Made by a program: the position numbers and the translations under genes | Notes under the pieces: model-generated | What the model was told of the DNA's origin: nothing | Seen by the model: the letters and a program-made list of their open reading frames with translations, nothing else | The model's database searches: none | Source of the DNA: Saussurea involucrata | Taxonomy: Eukaryota > Streptophyta > Magnoliopsida > Asterales > Asteraceae | Assembly: GCA_033807775.1 (NCBI GenBank) | Contig: CM066312.1 | Location: forward strand, 24,091,696-24,155,695 | Length of the DNA: 64,000 bases | Reading direction: 5' to 3' | Shown: positions 8,118 through 18,178 of the stretch, in pieces | Layout: each line of letters begins with the position of its first letter | How positions within the stretch are numbered: the first letter of the stretch is position 1

Positions 8118-10769
8118 CTGACAAATCGGCTTTGCAAGTAGGATCGCCAGATTATCATCTTCAGCGATGCCTTTGTCTTTGCTTTTCTCAGCGCCAGAGG
8201 CTGAGTGCTTTGTCTTTGTTTTTGTCTTCTCCCCTGTGGATTCGGTTATCACGATCCCTTTAAGAGCTTTTCGAGGAGCATGTTTGACGACAAAGAATTC
8301 GTCATCTTCATCATCATCATCATCATCGTTCCTTGGAGAGGAGGATGGTTCAGCTTCAGGGATGTCGATGTCTTCGTCTTCTTCTGCTTCGGATTCCTCA
8401 GCATCTTCTTCGAGTTGCTCCCCCTCAGATACAGAGGCGAGGTTCTCGGTTCCCTTAGGGTTTTCATCTCCCTGAGGTCCAGTAATCAGATCTTCATTAC
8501 CCTCTCCTCTGATAGATTCATCATGGGAAAGGTCTTCAGCGCTCTTATTTTGATCTTCAGCGCTCTTCTCCTGTTCAGCGCTCTTCTCCCCCTCTTTCTC
8601 ATGATGGGCGGGGGAGGAATGGGTAGATTCAGCATTGGTGTTGTCTCTGTCTTCTGGGCCAGAGACTTTCACACAACCTTCAAGCTTAGCTATTCTGTCT
8701 TCTAGGCCAGAAATAGCAGGCGTGATTTTCTTCAGCTCTTGGCGATCCTCTGCGGTGAATGAGTCCAAAATAGGTGCAGGGGCCGGAGCAGGAGCTGGAT
8801 TGTTTGCCTTGTTCACCAGCGTCTCGATCATTGTCTTGACAGAACTAAGGTCGGTCTTCACTGAGCCCAAGTCGGTCTTGACCACTGACATATCACCTTC
8901 GAGTGTACCAACTGATTTCTTCAGCGTTGTAACCTCGCTGGAAACGGTGGAAACTGACGATTTGAGATTGGTGTAGTCAGTGTAGATGTCGGAGAGCACT
9001 TTGGCAAAGTCGGCGAGAGTTTTATCAAGGTCTTTGATGTCATCAGAGGAGGCTTTCTTTTCCACCACAGCAGTCAGCTTCGTCAGATTCTCTCCAGCGT
9101 TTGTTACAGCTGTAGAGTTATTTGATAGACCGGTGGTGAGATCTGTAAGTTTCATCTCCATGGACTTCAGAGACTGGTTGATGTCTCCCAAATAAGGACC
9201 TGTAACATATAAGTACTTGTGAACAAAGGAAAGCTCAGAAGTTTCAGGTTTAGTTACAGTGTTTAAGGTGGGATCTGTACCTGCAGGAGCGTTGACGAAC
9301 TCATCAAAGTTTCGAGTCCCTCCATAGTGTTCCATATCTCCCTCAAAAGTTCCGTGAGGGATGGAGATCTCTGCAGGTCCTTTCTTCGTCATTCGCTGAG
9401 AAGCTTCAACGGCTTCTTGAATGATGGCATCTCCAGTTTTAGCTGGAGGAGTGTCCAAAGAAATAGAGGGAGGATCGAAGGATAAGAATTGGGGTTGGGT
9501 TGCAAGTTCAGCGTTGGATTCGCTGAGAAGTACTTCATCAGTCTTTTGAGAGACTGAAGAAGGTTGGGTAGATTCCAAAGTTCTAACCTCAGCGTTTAAG
9601 GACGCTGAAGTAGGTTTAGAAGGGATAGCTTGAATTGGTGTGGCAGAGCGTACCACGGAACTTTCCTTCAGCTCTTCAGAATGAGCTGAGGAGTCTTCAG
9701 CATGGAATTGCTGGGGTTGCTCCTTGGTTTTCTTGATCCTTTTGGAATCAAGAGGGGTAAGAGATAGTTTCCTTTTCTTAGAAGGAAAGGATTTTGTGGC
9801 CTGGGAATCAGCGAGGGGTTTAGTCGCTGAAGGAGCCACAGAAAGAGGAGAATTAAGTAGAGTGAGAAGGGTAGAGAGACGTACCTCGTTGGCGACAGGC
9901 TTGAAGTCGAGAACCTTAGGGCCAATCTGAGAGAGTTTCAGATCACCCTCTTCAGGATAGCTGTCCTTCAGGCCATATTGAAAGATGGCGCTGATGAATC
10001 GTGGGTAAGGGACCCATGCTGGTCGGTCAGCGGCAGAATCAACACGTTGAATGAGGTCTTCATAGATGATGGAGGCCCAGTCAATGTTGAGACCTTTCAG
10101 CAGTGCGTAACCCATGGCCTGCTGAAGTTGAGCGGCTTGATCAGAAGATCCGGATTTCGCTGTCATGCAGCTGATCAGGTGAGCGAAGATGAAGTTCATC
10201 TCGCTGGGCATCTTGGATTTCTTAATCAGCGTCAGCTTCTTCTCAGGTAGCTTGTCTCTTCCAGTCTCCCAGATGTAACCCATCGCATCAAGGAAAGCAA
10301 TGATTTCTTCCCTGTCAGCGTGCTTCTTGTGGTCAGGTAATGGAATGAAAGGATTTTCTGAGGTAGCGTTAGGGAATTTCAGAGCTTTGCGGATTATTGC
10401 GGGGGTTATCTTGATGGTACCATACTCAGTATCGCTGAGTATGCAGTCGATGGTTTTAGATGGATCTTTGGCGGAGGGTAGGTCGGTGTGTCTGGCAGAG
10501 TACCAGAATTGGGATAATAGACGCTGACTGGCAGGAGGTGTGATTGTCAGTGCTGTGTAGATGGGGCTATTCTTCAAAAAATTTACAGCGTCGTCTAGAT
10601 GGGATACCTGCTTCCGAGGAGGAAACTCGAGAAGCGCTGAGAGGTTGTTTGCCTTTGTCCAGTCTAGTTGATCCAGCTCAAACTTAACCTGAGGAGCTTT
10701 GGTGATTTCCAGTTCCTCAGATTCAGCGGAGATGGACTCAGCGGTAACATTCAGCTTTGAAGTTGCCAT
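8118..10769 (-). CDS. Env-like extra gene of C, exon 1 (884 codons, open)
   Basis: The ATG at 10769 lies four bases after a predicted 5'-UTR splice acceptor and is shared with I (55675). Residues about 30-300 form a compact domain (SQFWYSAR near 86, DAMGY near 161, SEMNFIFAHLISCMTAKSG near 189, PYPRFISAIF near 254) that resembles the putative plant transposon protein domain seen in other LTR-element ORFs; that match is from memory. Residues 331-349 hold a bipartite basic cluster (KKRK and KRIKKTK). Residues about 527-655 are a heptad coiled coil. At 729-747 there are three KSAE repeats and at 783-824 an acidic tract ending in a long Asp run. There is no signal peptide and no hydrophobic segment long enough to span a membrane, which argues against an envelope role. 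Confidence 0.8.
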
Positions 10770-10773
10770 TTCA

Positions 10774-11161
10774 CTGTATTATCAGTTCAACCAAAGATGT
10801 TAACAAATAAGAAATATCTTAATGTGGAAAGAAAATTTCCATTAAGATTTTTCGAATTTTGTCCATTTCATTCAGACAAAAAAAGTCTTAATGAAGATTA
10901 GGGTTTTTCTTGTTTTTAAAAAAAAACGAATATAACACCCATAAGCCTTGTATTCCAGTTTCTTAAAAAATGGATACGAAAGAAGAACAAGTTTAAGATT
11001 TTAGATTTAAAACTTGAAGAACAACCATGAAATGGTTGTGTTTATAAAACCATGAAAGAAAATGATTTTATTTTTGAGTTCTTTTGTTTGATCTTGTGTA
11101 AAACAATGATAAGATCGAAAACAAGTTATTCGCATTTGATAATAGATAAGAACATATTAAC
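10774..11161 (-). other. Predicted 5'-UTR intron of the extra gene in C
   Basis: On the minus strand the donor CTCAAG|GTTAATATG (11162/11161) and the acceptor ...GATAATACAG (10774) bracket a 388-base AT-rich stretch without an ORF, ending four bases before the ATG. I has the equivalent at 55274-55672 and F at 30240-31046. Agreement of donor, acceptor and position in three copies supports a real intron. Confidence 0.6.
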
Positions 11162-11284
11162 CTTGAGTTTGATGAGGAAGATGATGAACAGTTCTTGAAG
11201 ATTGAGAGCACAAAATGCAACAGTGTTCTTTTCTTGCAGAGAAAGATTGATTCGCGTAAAAGACAAATATAAACTTTGAGAGTG

Positions 11285-11369
11285 TTTATATAGGAAGAGA
11301 GTAGAGAGAGAAAAACTTGAGCGGGAAAGTTTTTCATCATGACACGGACACGTGTTTGCATTTGATTGG
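11285..11369 (-). promoter_or_regulatory. Internal promoter candidate for the extra gene of C
   Basis: On the minus strand, in order: CCAAT box (ATTGG on plus, 11365-11369), G-box CACGTG (11349-11354), a CT-rich patch and TATATAAA (11285-11292). It lies between the end of pol (11776) and the 5'-UTR intron. The same set occurs in I at 55072-55156. The bases 11370-11775 between it and pol show nothing else I can support. Confidence 0.6.
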
Positions 11370-11775
11370 ATAGACAACGAAACGTGCAAACGTGTGTCAG
11401 AAAAAGAGCGTGCCTGGTGTTATCCGTTGCAAAGACGTCACAACTGTCCTTTCACATTCTTTCGTTGTCTCTGAGGTTTTGAAAGAAAAACTCAGGGACT
11501 CTTTGGAAAATATGAAGCACTGAATAGAAATATCAGTGAGGGTTTTAAGAAATTTCAAAATATCTCTGTTAAGGAAGAGATATTCAGCGAAGAAAGAATT
11601 TGAAATCTTGCATTTTCATGCGTTTTGTCAGAGAGAGAAAACATACCTTGATATCAGTTTAACCAAATTTATTCAGAGAGAAGATGATGAAATGGATTGT
11701 ACAAGTTTATTTTATCCGAGAGCCTATACAAGAATGTATAAACGTATCGCTGATTAAATGTGAACCTCTGAAGAT

Positions 11776-14700
11776 TTATCCTTCAAAGTTCAGCATTCCA
11801 AGCTTGCTGATGAGAAAGTTGAATCTTGTCTCATCAAGAGGTTTGGTAAACAAATCAGCTAACTGATAATCAGTTGGGATAAAATGAAGTTCTATATCAC
11901 CATTCATCACATGATCTCTGATAAAATGATATCTGATTTCTATGTGTTTTGTCTTTGAGTGTAGCACTGGATTGTTTGCTATAGCGATGGCACTTGTGCT
12001 GTCGCAATAGATTGGAATTTTGGAGAGCTGAAGATCATAGTCTAGTAGTTGATTTCTCATCCACAAGACTTGAGAACAGCAGCTTCCAGCGGCTACATAC
12101 TCAGCTTCAGCTGTGGAAGTGGACACTGAGTTTTGCTTCTTACTTGTCCAACTTACCAGCTTTCCACCCAGGAGCTGACATCCTCCTGTGGTGCTTTTCC
12201 TATCCATTTTGCAACCTGCAAAATCACTGTCTGAATAGGCGGTTAGATCGAATCCTGAATCTTTGGGATACCAAAGACCTAGATTCGCTGTACCCTTAAG
12301 ATATCGAAAGATTCGCTTTACAGCTTTCATATGGGATATCTTAGGTTCGGCTTGATATCGTGCGCACAGACATGTTGCAAACATAATATCGGGTCGGCTA
12401 GCTGTAAGATACAGTAGTGAGCCTATCATCCCACGGTACAGCGTGACATTGACAGGAACACCCTTTGTGTCCTTATCAAGTATCAGCGGTGGTGCCATAG
12501 GGGTTTTCATAGCTGAACTTTCAGTTAAGTCGAATTTCTTCAGCATATCTTTAACATACTTTCCCTGATTTATAAAAGTTCCTTTTTCAGTTTGCTTAAT
12601 CTGAAGACCAAGGAAATATGTTAGTTCACCCATCATACTCATTTTATACTCATCTTTCATTCTATCAGCGAAACGAGTACAAAGCTCAGGGTTAGTAGAA
12701 CCAAATATAATGTCATCAACATATATTTGAACTAAAATGATATGACCTTTTATTTTTCTAAAAAACAAAGTTTTGTCAATCTTACCTCTCTCAAATTTTT
12801 CAAGGTGGAGATAAGTAGAAAGAGTGTCATACCATGCACGAGGAGCTTGCTTCAAGCCATAAAGTGCCTTATCCAGTTTATAAACATAACCTGGACGCTT
12901 AGGATCTGAGAATCCTGGAGGTTGTTCCACATAAACTTCTTCATTCAGCTTTCCATTTAGAAACGCTGACTTAACATCCATTTGATGTACAGTGAAGTTT
13001 TTGTGTACAGCATATGCTAAGAAAAGACGAATAGATTCAAGTCTTGCTACTGGAGCAAAGGTTTCGTCATAATCTATGCCTTCCTCTTGTCTGTATCCCT
13101 GAGCAACAAGACGAGCTTTGTTGCGAGTTACAGTACCATGTTCGTCCAACTTGTTTCGATAGACCCACTTAGTGCCTATCACTGTTTTGTCAGTTGGTCT
13201 CCGAACAAGTTTCCAAACTTTGTTTCTTTCGAATTCAGTCAGCTCTTCTTGCATAGCGCTGACCCAGTTTGGATCTCTGAGGGCATCATCTATTTTCTTT
13301 GGTTCAGTTAGAGAAATAAAGTTAACAAATAAACAAATATTACCTGCACTTCTACGAGTCTGAATACCAGCGTTGGGATCACCAAGAATTTGATCGATTG
13401 GGTGATTTACAGTCCATCGCTGAGCCGGAGCATGCGTCGCTGACTCAGTCTGAACTGGAGAAACTGAAGATGAGGCTTCAGCTACTTCTGGATTATCAGC
13501 TAAGAGAGGAATGCTTGCATTTGTCACTTCATTCACTGATTGCTGAGAAATAGATGGAATTTCTGAGACATTTGGATCAACTGCGGGTATAGTGTTTATA
13601 GGAACAGCTGAGACCCAAGATGTTTCAGCTTCACTATTCTGCATATTGGAAATGATAGTAGGACCATCATTTTCAGTTGTATGAGCATGAGTAGTGGGAA
13701 CATCTTCTGAATCACCAAGATGAGAAAACATCCATTGATTCAGTTCTTCTGTATCAGCGTTCGGTTTAGAGTTCGCTGAACGGGATTCGTCAAACGTGAC
13801 GTGAATAGTTTCTTCTACAGTTTGTCTTCTTCGGTTGAAGACTCTGAAGGCTTTGGAAACTGAGGAGTATCCAAGAAAGATTCCATCATCAGCCTTAGGA
13901 TCAAACTTTCCAAGGGCATCTCTGTTGTTCAGTATGAAACACTGACAACCAAAGATGTGAAGAAAGCTGATTGAAGGCTTTCTCCCATGAAAAAGTTCAT
14001 AGGCTGTCTTTTTGAATCTTTTGACTATCAGCGACCTGTTTTGCGTAAAACAAGCCGTGTTGACAGCTTCTGCCCAAAACTGAGTAGGCAGGTGAGAATC
14101 GTTGAGCATTGAACGTGCAGCTTCAATAATTGTTCTATTTCTTCTTTCAGCGACTCCGTTTTGTTGTGGTGTTCTCACTGACGAAAAGTTGTGAGAAATA
14201 CCCTTGCTCTCAAGGAAGGAATCAAGAGAACTGTTTTTGAATTCAGTTCCATGATCACTCCTTATTGAGCGAACAGTCATATTGTTCAGAGTTTCCATCT
14301 TCCGAACAAAGGTGATGAGTTCTTCAGGGGTGTCACTCTTAGAACGGAGAAACATTACCCATGTGTAACGAGAGAATTCATCAACTATGACCAGCGTATA
14401 TTTCTTTCCAGCGATGGATTGTTTGTTAACGGGGCCAAACAAATCCATATGGAGTAGTTGAAGAGGAGATGACACTGAGGAAACTTGCTTGGACTTAAAG
14501 CTTGCCTTGGTCTGCTTTCCTTTTTCACACGCTGAACATAAGGATTCTTTGGCGTATGAATGTTGAGGTAGACCAGTGACTAACTCTTTGGATGAAAGAG
14601 TATTCAGTGTCTTGAAGTTGAGATGTGAGAGCCTCTTGTGCCATAGCCAGTTGACATCAGAAGATGCCTTTGAGAAGAAACAGGAGTTCTCAGTGGTTGT

Positions 14701-16338
14701 TGAGTCCATGTTTATAACGTAAACATTTTCCAAACGATAACCGCTGAGAGCTATCTTCTCCTTTTTGTCAGAGACAAAGCAGGATTCCTTAGTGAAAATC
14801 ACTTTGTTATCCATGTCGCAAAGCTGACTGATGCTCAGAAGATTATGCTTCAGCCCTTCAACATATGCGACTCTTCTGAAGGATGTTGTACCATTTGAAA
14901 GTACACCATACCCTCGGGTGTGTCCTTTTCCATTTCCACTGAAAGTCACAGAGGGACCCTTCTCTTCCTTGTATTCAGCGAGCAGGCTTTTCTTTCCAGT
15001 CATGTGTCTAGAGCATCCGCTATCGAGATACCAGATACCCTTCTTAACCTGAATGGCAGATGTTGAAGTGGAGGGAATGTCTGAACTTTCTTCCTCTTCT
15101 TCAATCTTGGCCATGAGACATTGATTTGCTTCATCATCTTCAGAATCAGATGATGAGGCTTCTTCATCAGAAGCAGCCCAATCATAGTCAGCCATCAGGC
15201 CTTTTCCTTTCTTCTTAAAGCTTTTCAGCTTTGCATACTTCTCCTTCAGCTTTAAGTATTTGTCGTCTTTATTCTTTGGAACAAAGGATTTCTTTGTAAA
15301 AGCTGAAGGTCTCATGATTTTCTTTGACCTGCACTCGTTAGCGAAATGACCTGTCTTTTCGCAATTGAAACAAGTAGCAGTAGCCTTATCAACAAAAGTT
15401 GATGACTTAGGCTTGTCAGCTATAGAAAGAGTTTTGTTCTTTCTAAACATTTTCTTCTTGGCGAATCTCCTGAACCTTTTAGTTAGGAGAGCCAAGGATT
15501 CATCATCTGAAGAATCAGAATCTGATGACCTTTCAGAGTTACTTTCTAACTCAGTGATAGTGACCACGGGTCGCTGAGTAGAAGGTTCCTCTGAGATTAA
15601 AGCAACAGGGGTGCTTTTGGAATCTTTTACAAGATTCTTCTTAAGATGGCTAGATTGCTCATGATTCAGCAATGTGCCATATAAGGTAGCAAGTGTCATT
15701 GATCTTAGATCTTTCGACAGCTTGAGACACATGGAATAATTGTCCCAGCTTTCAGGTAAACATTCTAAAAACTTTGTCAGCACTTCAAAGTTAGAATATT
15801 CCTTACCAACCGTTTTTAGATCTATAATTAAGCAATTAAAACGTTGATGTACTTCAGAGAGAGTTTCATTCTTACCAGAGATGAAACTTTCGTATTGTCT
15901 TACCAGGTTGATCTTTCTTGAATCCTGGACTTCAGACGTTCCTTCATACTGAACACATATTGTGTCCCACATGGCTTTTGAGGATTTCAGGTTCATGACG
16001 GAATGGTAGACTTCGTCAGGAAGGGCCATGGATAGTATGGATCTGGCTTTTGTATCTATAGCCACTTTCTTCTTGTCTTCATCGGTCCAATGATGGATTT
16101 CCTTTGGAATCAGCCTTTCTGGAATAGCAGCTCTAGTTGCAGTGGCTGGAACTGCAGGATCAATTGTTACAGGGATGTGTGGGCCGTTTTCAAGATAGTA
16201 AGGTATAGTAGGGTCTACACCTTCTAAGAAGAGTGTCATCCTATTTTTCCATAAGTTGAAGTTATCTCTGGAAAATCTAGGGGGTTTTGCAAGAGAACCA
16301 TTGTCTATATAGTGAGTGTTTGTGTTTGTGTTAGCCAT
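11776..16338 (-). CDS. Gag-Pol polyprotein of C, Ty1/copia Sirevirus type (1520 aa, intact)
   Basis: This single open frame makes all replication proteins. The Gag capsid-like region is residues 1-230, followed by one CCHC zinc knuckle at 323-336 (CFNCEKTGHFANEC). The aspartic protease has DSG at 439-441. The integrase has an HHCC finger (H567, H572, C601, C604) and the catalytic triad D632, D695, E731 with 35 residues between the last two. Reverse transcriptase has YVDD at 1206-1209. RNase H has D1370, E1411, D1446 and D1495. All key residues are present. The codon 430/431 boundary (15049/15048) is exactly where I carries a 1.4-kb GT-AG bounded coding insert, so C is the fused, insert-free version. 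It ends LGMLNFEG as in other copies. Function of the family is established; activity of this copy is inferred from its integrity. Confidence 0.95.
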   Translation of the reverse strand: MANTNTNTHYIDNGSLAKPPRFSRDNFNLWKNRMTLFLEGVDPTIPYYLENGPHIPVTIDPAVPATATRAAIPERLIPKEIHHWTDEDKKKVAIDTKARSILSMALPDEVYHSVMNLKSSKAMWDTICVQYEGTSEVQDSRKINLVRQYESFISGKNETLSEVHQRFNCLIIDLKTVGKEYSNFEVLTKFLECLPESWDNYSMCLKLSKDLRSMTLATLYGTLLNHEQSSHLKKNLVKDSKSTPVALISEEPSTQRPVVTITELESNSERSSDSDSSDDESLALLTKRFRRFAKKKMFRKNKTLSIADKPKSSTFVDKATATCFNCEKTGHFANECRSKKIMRPSAFTKKSFVPKNKDDKYLKLKEKYAKLKSFKKKGKGLMADYDWAASDEEASSSDSEDDEANQCLMAKIEEEEESSDIPSTSTSAIQVKKGIWYLDSGCSRHMTGKKSLLAEYKEEKGPSVTFSGNGKGHTRGYGVLSNGTTSFRRVAYVEGLKHNLLSISQLCDMDNKVIFTKESCFVSDKKEKIALSGYRLENVYVINMDSTTTENSCFFSKASSDVNWLWHKRLSHLNFKTLNTLSSKELVTGLPQHSYAKESLCSACEKGKQTKASFKSKQVSSVSSPLQLLHMDLFGPVNKQSIAGKKYTLVIVDEFSRYTWVMFLRSKSDTPEELITFVRKMETLNNMTVRSIRSDHGTEFKNSSLDSFLESKGISHNFSSVRTPQQNGVAERRNRTIIEAARSMLNDSHLPTQFWAEAVNTACFTQNRSLIVKRFKKTAYELFHGRKPSISFLHIFGCQCFILNNRDALGKFDPKADDGIFLGYSSVSKAFRVFNRRRQTVEETIHVTFDESRSANSKPNADTEELNQWMFSHLGDSEDVPTTHAHTTENDGPTIISNMQNSEAETSWVSAVPINTIPAVDPNVSEIPSISQQSVNEVTNASIPLLADNPEVAEASSSVSPVQTESATHAPAQRWTVNHPIDQILGDPNAGIQTRRSAGNICLFVNFISLTEPKKIDDALRDPNWVSAMQEELTEFERNKVWKLVRRPTDKTVIGTKWVYRNKLDEHGTVTRNKARLVAQGYRQEEGIDYDETFAPVARLESIRLFLAYAVHKNFTVHQMDVKSAFLNGKLNEEVYVEQPPGFSDPKRPGYVYKLDKALYGLKQAPRAWYDTLSTYLHLEKFERGKIDKTLFFRKIKGHIILVQIYVDDIIFGSTNPELCTRFADRMKDEYKMSMMGELTYFLGLQIKQTEKGTFINQGKYVKDMLKKFDLTESSAMKTPMAPPLILDKDTKGVPVNVTLYRGMIGSLLYLTASRPDIMFATCLCARYQAEPKISHMKAVKRIFRYLKGTANLGLWYPKDSGFDLTAYSDSDFAGCKMDRKSTTGGCQLLGGKLVSWTSKKQNSVSTSTAEAEYVAAGSCCSQVLWMRNQLLDYDLQLSKIPIYCDSTSAIAIANNPVLHSKTKHIEIRYHFIRDHVMNGDIELHFIPTDYQLADLFTKPLDETRFNFLISKLGMLNFEG

Positions 16339-16404
16339 TTTCAGATAATAGCTAGGAAGAGAAATATCTTAGATTAGATCTTGTTTATGAGATTAAACAA
16401 ATCC

Positions 16405-16416
16405 GCTCTGATACCA
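16405..16416 (-). other. Primer-binding site of C (initiator Met-tRNA)
   Basis: The minus strand reads TGGTATCAGAGC two bases after the end of LTR1, complementary to the tRNA-iMet 3' end. It primes minus-strand DNA synthesis. A short leader of about 65 bases separates it from the gag ATG at 16338. Confidence 0.9.
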
Positions 16417-16418
16417 CT

Positions 16419-17392
16419 TGTTGGTCCCGAAAGGCCTAAACAAGTTTGTAGAATGGGGGGGGGGGGGGGGGGGGTTGAATACAAACACACTAATTTACTT
16501 TTCTAAATTGTTTATTGATAAATCATTAACAATTTACAGCTTGTTGCGGAAACAAGATTAAGGATAAACCTAAATCTAAACAAGTTGGAACACTAAGTTT
16601 TCTTGCACTAAGAAAGATAAGGAGATTACTAATAAAATCCTATCTTAAGAGAGATTTGAACTTGTCCAGAGTTAGCAAGTTACTTCAAATGAAGTGAGTT
16701 CATCTCTTTATATACTGCATGCATTTAATGCAAATCAGTATACACTTTACACGTGTCATCAGCGGATTGGTTGCATGTCATTGACCTTTGTTGACAACCT
16801 TAGTAGCCGCATGAATGAACAGTGTAGTATCAGAGTGGTTGTACGATTTCAGATTTTCGGAGGTTCTTTTCTGACATTTCGTACGGTGGCGTGCAAGGGA
16901 GGTTAAGACAAAAGTATTTTGTACGGAGGACTTCATGATCAGCTTTCGTTGATTCAGCGATTATCATTTACTATTCAGCGAATGATAAAGTTCAGCGATA
17001 GCTAAAGTCTTGTACTTGATACTTCACGTTGAGTGGACAAATCTGAGTCTTCGCTGATCCCCATCAGTTCATTAGGAGACTTGTCGCTGGTTCTTGAGCT
17101 TGATCTTCGACTTCAGCGTAGAACCTTTGTTGACGTGAATCTTGTCTTCAGGGATCATAAGTAAACAACTAACTTATCAGCGATTACCATAAGGACTGAA
17201 CAGACTCAGCGATATGGTGAACAGTGTTCGCTGAATGTTTAATCTAAAAGTGCGAGAGTTCCTATCAGCAGTACTGTAAGATCTTAGTACTTATCAGCGA
17301 TAGTGAAACTCTGATACATATTGTTTACTTACAATTTTCACTAAGTATTTAAGATAGGGTCATTATCAAATCACTGAGGGTTTGGATCAACA
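16419..17392 (-). repeat. LTR1 of C, 5' LTR (974 bp)
   Basis: TG...CA ends, followed by the TGATC duplication. On the minus strand it carries a G-box (16750-16755) and TATATAAA (16708-16715), the expected promoter for the genomic RNA. A G run of 20 (16455-16474, plus strand) is the longest of the set. I noticed two substitutions against LTR2: one near 16492 and one near 17061. Confidence 0.93.
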
Positions 17393-17397
17393 TGATC
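17393..17397. repeat. Target-site duplication of C, right copy (TGATC)
   Basis: Identical to 4443-4447. It also forms the first bases of the resumed B coding sequence. Confidence 0.9.
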
Positions 17398-17904
17398 AAT
17401 CAACAGATCGACTTGGTTTCATCTGCTGTGAATATTCCTCATCCTCCTCCTAATCCAGTTCAACGAAGAAGGGCCTCTACAAAGAAAAAGTTAATACCTT
17501 AAGACTCAGGTCCTCCTATCCGAAACGAAACTGGTATTGGCTTCTCACGTGATGAAGTACATAGTCCTGAACCTGATCTCTCAGCGCTCGACACCTCCTT
17601 GCCCCCTGGTGAACGCTTCATCCCTGAAAAGGTCTTAAGCGAACCTTATGGTATCTTCTTTCACGACTATGATGAACGACAACACTTTCAACGCATCTCT
17701 AAGCTTCCCATCACTCCTATTGAACAGCTCAGGGATCTCGTCTATTGGTGTGAGTTCAGAAAAGATCTTCTCGGACAATACCTGAAGCCCCTGATCTTCA
17801 CAGAAGCAAAGAATAGACGGGATCTTGGAGAAAAGGTCCCTGACTGGATGATCCCCTCTACAAGAACCCTTGATGAACTTCTCATTAAGGAAGAACCTTT
17901 TTAG
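17393..17904 (+). pseudogene. Element B: extra gene exon 2, distal part
   Basis: It continues the fragment at 4321-4447 after C. It reads through an IDLVSS segment, a proline-rich stretch, a basic RRRASTKKK cluster, an in-frame TAA near 17502, then RNETGIGFSRDEV, YGIFFHDYDE and the end LLIKEEPF with stop at 17902-17904. The stop and several missense changes at otherwise conserved positions (PEPDLS for PDPDLS) show it is an old copy. Confidence 0.8.
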
Positions 17905-18178
17905 CTGATAGGATTTCCTTGTAATTCTTCTATCTTTATCAGCTTATATCTTTTGTACTTGTAATTTTATTTGTTGTACTTGTAATTTTTCTACTTCCCT
18001 CTATAACTTATACGAAGTTTAAAGAAAATTTTCAGCGAATGTATTTTACTCTATCAGTACTTAAAAGATCCCAGAAAACAGTAAAAGGGACAAATATTTT
18101 ATGAGTTCTTTTTATCCTTATGTTTTCATAATTAGCAATTTTATTTTATTGCTAAGTCATAATCAAATAGGGGGAGAT
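17905..18178 (+). other. 3' untranslated stretch of B with hairpin and polypurine tract
   Basis: The TAGCAA/TTGCTA inverted repeat is kept at 18133-18154 although the loop has changed to an all-T/A sequence. The polypurine tract AATAGGGGGAGAT ends at 18178. No ORF. Confidence 0.75.

Larger units (their letters stand above)
4448..17392 (-). mobile_element. Element C: intact Sirevirus-like copia element in a three-LTR tandem
   Basis: Read on the minus strand the order is: full LTR1 (17392-16419), primer site, gag-pol, internal promoter, extra gene in two exons, hairpin, polypurine tract, full LTR2 (6441-5473), a second primer site, the first part of a second gag, a short junction, and the last 258 bp of a third LTR (4705-4448). 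One TGATC target duplication flanks the whole. LTR1 and LTR2 differ by only about two substitutions and the length of one G run, and both main coding regions are open, so C is a recent and possibly competent copy. The second unit is internally deleted. Confidence 0.9.
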
